DNA of 27,204 nucleotides from Porticoccaceae bacterium UBA4026 (lineage in GTDB: Bacteria > Pseudomonadota > Gammaproteobacteria > Pseudomonadales > Porticoccaceae): positions 57,589 through 84,792 of the forward strand of contig DGAQ01000037.1 of the NCBI GenBank assembly GCA_002382445.1. Direction: 5' to 3'. This document shows, in pieces, positions 14,168 to 20,882 of this stretch (position 1 is its first letter; the number at the start of each line of letters is the position of its first letter). The position numbers and the translations under genes are program-made. The notes below the pieces were generated by a model. It made no database searches and had not been told where the DNA came from. It worked only from the letters and a program-made list of their open reading frames with translations.

Positions 14168-14788
14168 ATGAGTTTATACGATAAATATATCTTACCCATT
14201 TTTTTAAACTGCGCCTGTGGCTCAAAGCCTATTAATTACCAGAGGGAAAAAGTCGTGCCTCAGGCTTCAGGGATAATTTTGGAGGTTGGTATAGGGTCTG
14301 GCCTGAATATTCCCTTTTATGATCGAGCCAAGGTAGAAAAAATAATTGGTCTTGATCCCTCTGCCGAGCTTAACGCGATGGCAAAAAAGGTTGCTGATAA
14401 GCATAACTTGCCCGTTGACTTTATGCTGAGTGGTGCAGAAAATATGGCGCTGCCTGATAATCACGTAGATACGGTCCTAGTCACCTATACCATGTGTACT
14501 ATTCCTGATGCGTTGAGCGCTAACAAGGAAATGCTCCGCGTATTGAAACCCGGTGGCAGGCTTATTTTCTGTGAACACGGATTGGCCCCTGATGCGAAGG
14601 TGTCAAAATGGCAGAGTCGAATCGATCCACTTTGGGGAAAGATTGCCGGTGGCTGTCACCTGAATCGAGATATTCCTGAGTTAATTCGTTCTTCAGGTTT
14701 TCAGATTCAGACTATGGATGAAATGTATCTGCCCAGCACACCTAAATTTGCCGGTTACAACTATTGGGGTGTGGCTGTCGCCAGCTAG
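14168..14788 (+). CDS. Class I SAM-dependent methyltransferase, METTL7 (thiol methyltransferase)-like
   Basis: This 206-residue methyltransferase has motif I E-V-G-I-G-S-G at 39-45, the acidic residue after strand 2 in G-L-D-P-S, and the post-motif L-K-P-G-G-R-L. The C-terminal part G-G-C-H-L-N-R-D and the final G-Y-N-Y-W-G-V-A-V follow the METTL7A/B (TMT1) pattern, whose human members S-methylate alkyl thiols. Bacterial members are usually annotated as UbiE-like, but the order of motifs fits METTL7 better than the quinone enzyme. There is no membrane anchor, unlike the human proteins. It follows the DUF2237 gene by 34 bases and closes the operon; the next gene is convergent. A role in methylating the cluster's product or a thiol by-product is conceivable, but the substrate is unknown. 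Confidence 0.86.
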   Translation: MSLYDKYILPIFLNCACGSKPINYQREKVVPQASGIILEVGIGSGLNIPFYDRAKVEKIIGLDPSAELNAMAKKVADKHNLPVDFMLSGAENMALPDNHVDTVLVTYTMCTIPDALSANKEMLRVLKPGGRLIFCEHGLAPDAKVSKWQSRIDPLWGKIAGGCHLNRDIPELIRSSGFQIQTMDEMYLPSTPKFAGYNYWGVAVAS

Positions 14789-14789
14789 C

Positions 14790-15530
14790 TCATAGCTTAA
14801 AGTGAACTTCAGTCGCCACCAGGGTTTCACCACATTGGTCGCAACGCACTTGCGTCTTGAGCGATTGCTCACATGAAAGATGATGCATCAGCATAGGTTT
14901 TCCTTTGCCCGTTTGACACCACTTATCTCCCCATTCTAAGAGAGTTGAAAAATAGGAAAAAAGGTCTTGTCCTTTGTCCGTAAGGTGATATTCATAACGC
15001 AGGGGACTCTGACGATAGGCGCGTTGGCAGAATATTCCTTCATTGACTAACAACTTCAATCTATCGGCAAGAATATTGGTCGCCACGGGTAGTTCTTTAT
15101 GAAAATCGTCGAATCTCTTTAGCCCATGAAAAGCTAGAGCGACAAGATTTGCAGTCCATCGATCACCCAGTAAATTTATAAGATGTCTGTAGAGAGTCTT
15201 ACCTAGGCCATCCCTTTGGATTGAGCTAGACCGGCGGCGAGTTTTAGTCACTCGTTGATCTTTTCCTGCACCAGGCCCGGGAATAAAAACCACATCTTGA
15301 TTACAGTAATCAGATTGCATAATTGGCCAAAAGACCTTTCCACACCGATTGTGTACTAGCTCTACAGAATCCAATTCTGGCGTCGAGAAATACTTCCGCT
15401 CCCAGTTCATTGTCATTAAACCATTATGATAAAGTTCAATAGATTTTTTGGTCATGTGATAGGTGGGCCGGTTTGGATCAGATTGATTTTTTCGCAGACA
15501 ATCGACAGATTGGAGCCATTTGAACGTCAT
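14790..15530 (-). CDS. Tandem HxlR-type regulator, 5'-truncated (half of domain 1 plus a full domain 2)
   Basis: The open frame of 246 codons encodes a complete C-terminal HxlR winged-helix domain (about residues 104-246), including G-D-R-W, I-L-A-D-R-L-K-L-L and Y-E-Y-H-L-T-D-K-G. Before it, residues 3-95 align with the second half of another HxlR unit: F-K-W-L-Q-S-V-D, then P-T-Y-H-M-T-K-K, and a zinc-ribbon-like tail R-C-G-K...S-D-Y-C-N-Q-D that mirrors R-C-D-Q-C-G-E-T at the C-terminus. Tandem HxlR proteins normally carry two full units; here the first helix-turn-helix is missing. The only ATG comes from sequence that belongs to the thiolase remnant on the other strand. The frame has no internal stop, so a shortened regulator might still be made, but it is probably a decaying gene. 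HxlR regulators often respond to electrophiles or aromatic compounds. Confidence 0.75.
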   Translation of the reverse strand: MTFKWLQSVDCLRKNQSDPNRPTYHMTKKSIELYHNGLMTMNWERKYFSTPELDSVELVHNRCGKVFWPIMQSDYCNQDVVFIPGPGAGKDQRVTKTRRRSSSIQRDGLGKTLYRHLINLLGDRWTANLVALAFHGLKRFDDFHKELPVATNILADRLKLLVNEGIFCQRAYRQSPLRYEYHLTDKGQDLFSYFSTLLEWGDKWCQTGKGKPMLMHHLSCEQSLKTQVRCDQCGETLVATEVHFKL

Positions 15531-15746
15531 GAAGCCTTTGCAGCAACTAGCATTAAGTGCCAGCGTGATCTAGATTTTAGTCATGACAAGTTAGACGTTA
15601 ACGGTGGTTGTATTGCCTTAGGGCATCCTATGGGCGCCACAGGCGGCATCATGATGGGCACCTTGATAGATGAGTTAGAGCGGCGACAGTTAAAAATAGG
15701 TATTATTGCCGCAAGTAGTGCTGCGCTTTTAATCGAGTGCCTATAG
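15519..15746 (+). pseudogene. Thiolase (acetyl-CoA acyltransferase) C-terminal remnant
   Basis: About 75 codons match the C-terminus of thiolases: F-E-R-H-E-A-F-A-A-T, then D-V-N-G-G-C-I-A-L-G-H-P-M-G-A-T-G with the catalytic His, and G-T-L-I-D-E-L-E-R-R. A full thiolase is about 390 residues, so the first four fifths are gone. Immediately upstream the sequence belongs to the antisense HxlR gene, so the breakpoint lies within about ten bases of 15520. The C-terminal C-x-G loop with the second catalytic Cys is also damaged: the tail reads I-G-I-I-A-A-S-S-A-A-L-L-I-E-C-L and is several residues short. It cannot be an active enzyme. A longer frame opens at 15426, but its first 30 codons are only antisense of the regulator. 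Confidence 0.85.
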
Positions 15747-15754
15747 TTTTCATT

Positions 15755-15779
15755 ATTAAATGCATAGAAAACATTTAAT
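15755..15779. repeat. Perfect 8-bp inverted repeat ATTAAATG / CATTTAAT
   Basis: The arms at 15755-15762 and 15772-15779 are separated by nine bases, in the 83-base gap between the thiolase remnant and the SGNH gene. The AT-rich arms make a weak hairpin. Operator use for the next gene or chance are both possible. Confidence 0.4.
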
Positions 15780-15783
15780 CATT

Positions 15784-15806
15784 CGGCTACATTAGCCGGT
15801 AATTTT
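15784..15806 (+). terminator. Possible terminator after the thiolase remnant
   Basis: CGGCTA and TAGCCG (15784-15789 and 15793-15798) form a 6-bp stem with a three-base loop, followed by GTAATTTT. The T-run is short and interrupted, so efficiency would be modest. It is likely left over from the former thiolase gene. Confidence 0.45.
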
Positions 15807-15829
15807 GAGAGTTTGGTTGGGGTAATTTC

Positions 15830-16621
15830 ATGAAAAACGTTATTCAAAAAATCCTTATTTTGGTTGTTTTTCTAACCATATCCTCGGAGTTACTTGCATC
15901 TGATAGACCTCAGGTAAAGTCTTTAGACGGCTTAAAGCCAAACCGCATTCTGTTTGTGGGGAATAGCTATCTCTACTATAACGACAGTTTACATAACCAT
16001 GTACAACGAATGGCAGCGGAAAAATTTCCTGAAAAAGCCAAGTTCGCTAAGTATAAATCGTCGACGATCGGTGGCTCCCGACTAGCTCACCACAATCTTG
16101 ACCATCTTTTAAAGGCCAAAAATATAGGTGTAAAAAAACCATTCGAGCTGGTTATTCTCCAAGGGGGCAGTATGGAGCCCCTATCAGAGCCTGCGAGACG
16201 ACAATTCAATGAACAAGCCAAAACAATGATTGAAAAGATAAAAACCAGTGGCGGTAAGGCTGCACTTTATATGACCCATGCCTACGTAAAACCCCATGGA
16301 AAATATGCTCCTGGAATGATCGATGATATCAGAAGTTTATATGTTAAAGCCGGCAACGATAACAAGGCGCTAGTCATACCCGTAGGTATTGCTTTTAAAA
16401 AAGCCTATCAATACAGGCCGGATATTGTACTGCATAAAGATTTTGATGGCAGTCATCCCAGTTTACTGGGTACATATTTAGCGGCCAACGTTGTTTTTGC
16501 CTCAATATTTAAAACCTCTCCGGTTGGATTGAAATATAACTATTTCGATGCCGTTGCAGATGAAGACAGAGACTTTTTACAAAAGGTAGCCGAAGAAACT
16601 GTAAGCGAATTTTTTAATTAG
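15830..16621 (+). CDS. Secreted SGNH/GDSL-like hydrolase
   Basis: This 263-residue protein has a signal peptide (residues 1-24, ending L-L-A-S) and an SGNH-hydrolase core. The nucleophile Ser46 is in F-V-G-N-S-Y, the variant block I seen in bacterial SGNH families without the literal GDSL. G-G at 81-82 in I-G-G-S-R fits block II, and V-I-L-Q-G-G-S-M-E at 108-116 takes the block III position. Block V is D-G-S-H at 206-209, giving the Asp-His pair. Such enzymes remove acyl or acetyl groups from glycans, lipids or other esters in the periplasm or outside the cell. A GGGG-rich ribosome site precedes the ATG. It stands alone between a broken locus and a convergent operon, so context says little about the substrate. 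Confidence 0.85.
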   Translation: MKNVIQKILILVVFLTISSELLASDRPQVKSLDGLKPNRILFVGNSYLYYNDSLHNHVQRMAAEKFPEKAKFAKYKSSTIGGSRLAHHNLDHLLKAKNIGVKKPFELVILQGGSMEPLSEPARRQFNEQAKTMIEKIKTSGGKAALYMTHAYVKPHGKYAPGMIDDIRSLYVKAGNDNKALVIPVGIAFKKAYQYRPDIVLHKDFDGSHPSLLGTYLAANVVFASIFKTSPVGLKYNYFDAVADEDRDFLQKVAEETVSEFFN

Positions 16622-16649
16622 CCTGTGGGCCTTTCGCTTAGTATTTTAA

Positions 16650-17456
16650 TTACTGTGGCTCTCGCTCGATAGCCATAGATTCACTAGGCCAAAGGTGATT
16701 GAATTCTTCAATACGCAGTAAGCGTTGGCTCAGTGTTTCTTCATGCTGACCACTGCTGACCAAACTCTGGTAACTAGCCATCAATCGTTGGATCATTGCC
16801 TGATCCGAGCCGCTGCTAGCGGCCAGATATAAGCCGTTGGAAATACCATCAAGTTTTAACACTGGTTTAAACGATGAGCAATCTAGATCATCCCGACTAC
16901 ACAGTTGCATCATGCCACCATCACTCATCGGAAATAACGCGATGCGACCCAGTAGTGCTTTTTTAACATTTTGATAATTACTGTTTACTGGCTGCAAATT
17001 TTCGAAGCCTCTATCCTTTAGGTACTGGTGGTGGATATGTTCATTGACGACCCCCATCTGCCATTTTTTTGCATCCTCCAAACCATTGATACTAATATCA
17101 TCTCTGGCTGTTAGACGGAACAGATAATAGGCCACAGGAATGAGTTGGCCTACCCAATGGAATTGTTCTTCCCTAGTGGCGTCTCTTGCGATGGGGTAAA
17201 TAAGGACATTCGGATTAGTTTGGGCTTTAAGATAGGCTCGTTTCCACGGTTCGAAACTTAACTGATAATCCTGCTGAGCGCCGGCCAGTAAGTGCTCGAC
17301 AAAAGCGGTAGCTTCTCCTCCGCTGCCAGAGGTGTCTGCCTTAAGCGTAAAGGGAGAGGCTTCAGCCAGCAGTAATATAGGCGGTTCGTCGGCATTACTG
17401 ATCGTCGCCAACACTATCATTATTATAAATGCTAAGGCTGGGTGGCAGCTCCCCAT
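16650..17456 (-). CDS. Periplasmic solute-binding protein, SBP_bac_3-like, linked to a sensor kinase
   Basis: From the chosen start this is 268 residues: a signal peptide (L-A-F-I-I-M-I-V-L-A-T-I-S-N-A) and a periplasmic binding-protein fold resembling family 3. Landmarks are F-E-P-W-K-R-A-Y near residue 70, R-E-E-Q-F-H-W-V-G, and a hinge-crossing element N-S-N-Y-Q-N-V-K-K-A-L-L-G-R-I-A. The frame stays open up to a GTG at 17507 inside the kinase gene; ATGs at 17480 and 17456 both leave a usable signal peptide, and none has a Shine-Dalgarno. The 17456 start lies four bases after the kinase stop, so translation is likely coupled. No ABC permease or ATPase gene is nearby. That suggests the protein serves as a ligand sensor for the kinase, as TorT does for TorS, although TorT belongs to a different binding-protein family. 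Confidence 0.82.
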   Translation of the reverse strand: MGSCHPALAFIIMIVLATISNADEPPILLLAEASPFTLKADTSGSGGEATAFVEHLLAGAQQDYQLSFEPWKRAYLKAQTNPNVLIYPIARDATREEQFHWVGQLIPVAYYLFRLTARDDISINGLEDAKKWQMGVVNEHIHHQYLKDRGFENLQPVNSNYQNVKKALLGRIALFPMSDGGMMQLCSRDDLDCSSFKPVLKLDGISNGLYLAASSGSDQAMIQRLMASYQSLVSSGQHEETLSQRLLRIEEFNHLWPSESMAIEREPQ

Positions 17457-17460
17457 AGAT

Positions 17461-19755
17461 TTAGAGTTTGGAGATAACATGGGGCAGATACGAAAAGGTG
17501 GCTTCACAAAATTCTGATAGCTGCTTTATGTTGGACTGCAACTGCGCGGTATAATTCTTATTATTAACCTCTCTTTGTTGAAGCCGACTTGCGGTATCTC
17601 CTAGCGCTATAAATCCAAAGTTGGAACAGAGCCCAGCTAGCGCGTGGGCGGCCCCAGTGATTGGCGCGTGATTATCTAAGGAGGCCGCACAAATTTGTTC
17701 TACTAACCGTCTAGCTGAAATCTCAGCCTCCTCATAGAGAGAACGAACTTTTTCGACTCCGAGTGTTGTGCTGTGATCTTGCAGAATATTCATCGCTATA
17801 AACTCATTGTCATTGACGCTCTGAGGCTGAAGAGTACTTCCCTGAACGTCCGGAAACAGATGTGCGATAGAAGTAGAAAGTTTATTCATATCTAAGGGCT
17901 TTTCGACTACCGCATTCATCCCCGCCGTTAGGCATCTGTCATGCATCTCCGAGCTTAGAATCGCACAGCTACCGATAATTTTCATTTCATTATATTCAGG
18001 CATCTCCCTTATGCGACGCGTTGTTTCTATACCGTCCATTACAGGCATATGTATGTCCATAAGAACTAAATCTATCTTTTCGCTATAGAGAATGTCTAGT
18101 GCTTCTTGACCATTCCCCGCCAAAAATGTTTGCCAAGACTGCTGTTCAAGCTGCCCCTTAAGTAATTTTCTGTTTATTTCAACGTCATCTACGGCCAAAA
18201 TATTTAGTGCTTTGCGCTTAGTTTGCATTGCCGCTGGGACTGTTGATGGCTCATGTTCATTAGGATCGGCAGCGGTGAAAGTCAGATCGAACCAAAAGGT
18301 GCTGCCGACCCCTTTTTCGCTGTTGAAATCAATGATACCACCTTGTTTTTCTATAATTTCCTTGCAGATAGCCAAACCTAAGCCGGTACCGCCATAACGC
18401 CGAGCAACAGTACTGTCCTCTTGGCTGTAGGGGTCGAAAATTTGTGCCTGCGACTGGTGGGCTATACCTATACCCGTATCGATTACCGAAAAGCGTAGAT
18501 TAAAAGTATTATCATTATCACAGCGTTCAACCGTCAGCGTAATAGAGCCTCTTTCAGTGAATTTTAAAGCGTTATTAAGAAGATTAAGAAACACCTGTCG
18601 CAATTTTTCTGGGTCGCCACAAACCCTTGCCGGCACATCATCGGCGATGATCTCATAGAGATTAATGCCCCTTTTCTCAGCGGTGGTATTGACTGAAAAT
18701 ATGACGCCGTGTATCAGGCCGTGCAAATTAAAGGGAATAGACTCTAGTTCAAATATACCCTGTTCATATTTGGCATAATCTAACGCGGAACTCATCATCA
18801 CCAAAAGTGACTTACTAGAATCATAGATGGCATCAACATACTCGGCCTTATCTCGGTGCCTTGGATTGTGTTTTAAGAGTTCGGCCATACCGAGAATGCC
18901 ATTCATTGGCGTTCGTATCTCATGGCTCATTATAGCCAAAAATTCCGTTTTTGCCTGGCTGGCATTAATGGCAATTTGTCGCTCTCTATCAAGTTCTTTG
19001 GTGCGATCCTCAACCGTTTTTTCGAGGTTTTCATGACTTTCTTTAATTTGCTGATGCTGGGTACGAATAATCGCAAGGTGATCATTAAAAGCCCTAATAA
19101 GGACGCCAATCTCATCGTCTTGGTGTTTCTCTGGCATTGGAATTCGCTGATCGCTGAGACCCTGCTGTATAGGTCGGCTAGCCCTAAGTATCGACCGAGT
19201 GAAGGTGAAATAAAATAATGATATCAGGCAGATGGTGAGGGCAAAGTTTCGCAAAATACCTGACGTAACAACGACAACTGATCGCCTAATAAATGTATCT
19301 GCTGCCAATGTTGGATCTACTACTACCAGTAATTGACCGACCGCTTGGGGATAAATAATGGGATCAAGTAACCGTTGTTCGATAGTTTGGGGTTCTCCAA
19401 AAAGCCAACGTTTGAAGGGTGTGCTTTGTGATGTGAGGGGGTTGTCTGCCGATCCAAGAAGAGCTCCACTGTCATCATATATGGCAGCAGAAACAATAGA
19501 CAGATTACTCACCAAGCCTTCACTCACTTGTTCCGCACCATTACTGTCGAGATTGTAGGCTGCGTGAAATGCTGCTCGATTGGCGGTAATTAACACGTCA
19601 TTAATAAGCTCAGTAAGTTCGTCTTTTTGAGAAAAATAATCGAGATAAATTTGTCCGCTACTTATGATAATTCCAATTAAAAACGCGGCTATAACCGCGA
19701 CTTTAGTTTGTCGGTAGGAAAGACTTTTTCTGAGTGGAATTTTGTAATTTTGCAT
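17461..19755 (-). CDS. Hybrid sensor histidine kinase with REC and HPt domains (TorS-like)
   Basis: This 764-residue inner-membrane kinase has a transmembrane helix at about 19-36, a periplasmic sensor region to about 160, a second helix at about 162-186, and a HAMP-like linker with D-D-E-I-G-V-L. A coiled coil at about 228-262 leads into HisKA with phospho-acceptor His278 (M-S-H-E-I-R-T-P). The ATPase domain has N-L-L-N-N-A-L-K-F, D-T-G-I-G and G-G-T-G-L-G. A receiver domain carries Asp567 (L-M-D-I-H-M-P-V), and a C-terminal HPt domain carries His704 (A-A-H-A-L-A-G). This four-step relay is the TorS/ArcB layout, and the TorR-like partner 14 bases upstream favours TorS. A usual receiver Thr is replaced by Ser-Cys-Ala. 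The signal is unknown; the downstream binding protein may present it. Confidence 0.94.
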   Translation of the reverse strand: MQNYKIPLRKSLSYRQTKVAVIAAFLIGIIISSGQIYLDYFSQKDELTELINDVLITANRAAFHAAYNLDSNGAEQVSEGLVSNLSIVSAAIYDDSGALLGSADNPLTSQSTPFKRWLFGEPQTIEQRLLDPIIYPQAVGQLLVVVDPTLAADTFIRRSVVVVTSGILRNFALTICLISLFYFTFTRSILRASRPIQQGLSDQRIPMPEKHQDDEIGVLIRAFNDHLAIIRTQHQQIKESHENLEKTVEDRTKELDRERQIAINASQAKTEFLAIMSHEIRTPMNGILGMAELLKHNPRHRDKAEYVDAIYDSSKSLLVMMSSALDYAKYEQGIFELESIPFNLHGLIHGVIFSVNTTAEKRGINLYEIIADDVPARVCGDPEKLRQVFLNLLNNALKFTERGSITLTVERCDNDNTFNLRFSVIDTGIGIAHQSQAQIFDPYSQEDSTVARRYGGTGLGLAICKEIIEKQGGIIDFNSEKGVGSTFWFDLTFTAADPNEHEPSTVPAAMQTKRKALNILAVDDVEINRKLLKGQLEQQSWQTFLAGNGQEALDILYSEKIDLVLMDIHMPVMDGIETTRRIREMPEYNEMKIIGSCAILSSEMHDRCLTAGMNAVVEKPLDMNKLSTSIAHLFPDVQGSTLQPQSVNDNEFIAMNILQDHSTTLGVEKVRSLYEEAEISARRLVEQICAASLDNHAPITGAAHALAGLCSNFGFIALGDTASRLQQREVNNKNYTAQLQSNIKQLSEFCEATFSYLPHVISKL

Positions 19756-19769
19756 CTTTTACAAGATTT

Positions 19770-20501
19770 CTATTTGTAGACTACATCTGCAACGAAAATA
19801 TAACCGGTGCCATGTGCAGTATTTATAAATTTTGGATGGGTACGGTCATCGCCGAGCTTTTTCCTAATTCGGGCGATCATCACATCTATTGTTCTATCGG
19901 TAGGAAACCAATCACGACGTTTCATATGATTCATGATTTGATCTCGATTAAGCACATAGCCAGTATGCTGAATGAGCGTTGAAATTAACTGGAACTCACC
20001 CTCAGTCAAACGGGCTTCGTCTCCATCATTATTGTGTAATACTCGCTTACCTATATGCAGGGTCCACTCACCAAATTGAACTGTTTTGACATCTGCAAAA
20101 TTATTATTGCCAACGCTCGATCTATATTTGACGCGCTCGAGAAGATTTCTAACTCTGACTATAAGCTCTCTTGGATTATAGGGTTTGGTGACATAGTCAT
20201 CAGCCCCTAACTCCAGGCCCACAATTTTATCGATGTCGTCATCTTTTTGAGTGACTAAAATAATACCTACGCCCGATCTACTGCGAAACTCACGCGTTAG
20301 CTCAAGTCCTGTTCGCCCTGGGATTTTAATATCCATTAAGATGATGTCGATAACTTTTTCAGAAAATAGTTTTTCAGCCTGATCACTAGAGCCCGCCTTA
20401 TAAACTATATAGTTTTCTGCCGTAAAGTAGCTGGCCAGCAAGTTAAGACTAGCGGGTTCATCTTCAACGATAAGTACTGCAGATTGCTTTGTCTCTTCCA
20501 T
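19770..20501 (-). CDS. OmpR/PhoB-family response regulator, TorR-like
   Basis: This response regulator is 243 residues from the ATG at 20501; a TTG at 20519 would add six residues of no value. The receiver domain has acidic residues E-D-E-P near 13-16, phospho-acceptor Asp57 (I-L-M-D-I-K-I-P) and Lys106 (D-D-Y-V-T-K-P). The winged-helix DNA-binding domain (about 140-240) contains L-T-E-G-E-F-Q-L, D-R-T-I-D-V-M-I-A-R-I-R-K-K-L and G-T-G-Y-I-F. Stretches such as V-G-I-I-L-V-T and D-K-I-V-G-L-E-L-G-A-D-D-Y closely follow E. coli TorR. It is the first gene of the leftward operon with the hybrid kinase (14-base gap) and the binding protein. Likely targets are its own promoter and the divergent TBDR2 gene. 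No torCAD genes are visible, so trimethylamine N-oxide sensing should not be assumed. Confidence 0.94.
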   Translation of the reverse strand: MEETKQSAVLIVEDEPASLNLLASYFTAENYIVYKAGSSDQAEKLFSEKVIDIILMDIKIPGRTGLELTREFRSRSGVGIILVTQKDDDIDKIVGLELGADDYVTKPYNPRELIVRVRNLLERVKYRSSVGNNNFADVKTVQFGEWTLHIGKRVLHNNDGDEARLTEGEFQLISTLIQHTGYVLNRDQIMNHMKRRDWFPTDRTIDVMIARIRKKLGDDRTHPKFINTAHGTGYIFVADVVYK

Positions 20502-20773
20502 AAACCCCACGGCTACCAAATATGTATCGTATTAGTTAGTTAATCCATCTTGTCTTTAACAGACCTCTGCTCACTCGTCGATCTGATTTCAGTCTAAATC
20601 AAGGGGTATTGGTTAGCAAGAAAGGCTAGACGTACTTTTTCTAGTTAATTTTACTAAGTTTATAGGCGGTTTTGATGGGAGTGCTTAGCCGGCATTTAAG
20701 TTTGTGTTGTACCCTGCATAAAGTTAGAAGTCGATAAAGGGGGAAAGCAACTAAACAGATACGGTGAAATAGT

Positions 20774-20806
20774 GTTAACAATTGGTTCACAACTTAGAAC
20801 AATATT
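20774..20806 (+). promoter_or_regulatory. Three helically phased ACAA direct repeats, candidate response-regulator site
   Basis: The units GTTAACAATTG, GTTCACAACTT and AGAACAATATT follow one another with no gap. Their ACAA cores start at 20778, 20789 and 20799, that is 11 and 10 bp apart. OmpR/PhoB-family regulators bind tandem direct repeats with this one-turn spacing, and a member of that family is encoded next door. The site is about 77-110 bases before the TBDR2 start codon. The link to that regulator is inferred. Confidence 0.42.
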
Positions 20807-20858
20807 CCCCCACCCTTGATGACCAAAGAAAGTATTCTTTGTTGGGAGTATGGGGGAA
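20805..20858 (+). repeat. Nested inverted repeat in the TBDR2 leader
   Basis: The outer arms TTCCCCCA (20805-20812) and TGGGGGAA (20851-20858) are perfect complements, as are the inner arms CAAAGAA (20824-20830) and TTCTTTG (20835-20841) around AGTA. As RNA it could fold into a long two-part hairpin ending about 24 bases before the ATG. As DNA it could hold two operators. There is no T-run, so it is not a plain terminator. Confidence 0.55.
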
Positions 20859-20882
20859 ATTAAAATCATCGGGAGATAAGGT

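Larger units (their letters stand above)
20502..20882. promoter_or_regulatory. Divergent intergenic region between the TorR-like gene and TBDR2
   Basis: These 381 bases hold no gene. They must carry the promoters of the leftward phosphorelay operon and of TBDR2. Notable parts are three ACAA direct repeats at 20774-20806, a nested inverted repeat at 20805-20858, and a GGGAGATAAG ribosome site ending just before the TBDR2 ATG. I could not settle on a -35/-10 pair for either direction, which fits activator-dependent promoters. Confidence 0.6.

Noticed and set aside
15426..15518. Start of a longer plus-strand frame leading into the thiolase remnant
   Set aside because: These codons are antisense to the HxlR-type coding sequence and resemble no thiolase; only the part from about 15519 has homology.
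18760..18769. CTGTTCATAT, identical to the E. coli tor box consensus
   Set aside because: It lies inside the coding sequence of the hybrid kinase, not near a promoter, and occurs as a single copy. One 10-base match in 27 kb can be chance, and the neighbouring intergenic region does not contain it.
16650..20501. True TMAO respiratory regulator TorRS
   Set aside because: The kinase and regulator resemble TorS/TorR in architecture and sequence, but no torCAD or dorCA genes are visible and the binding protein is not TorT-like, so the signal should not be named.
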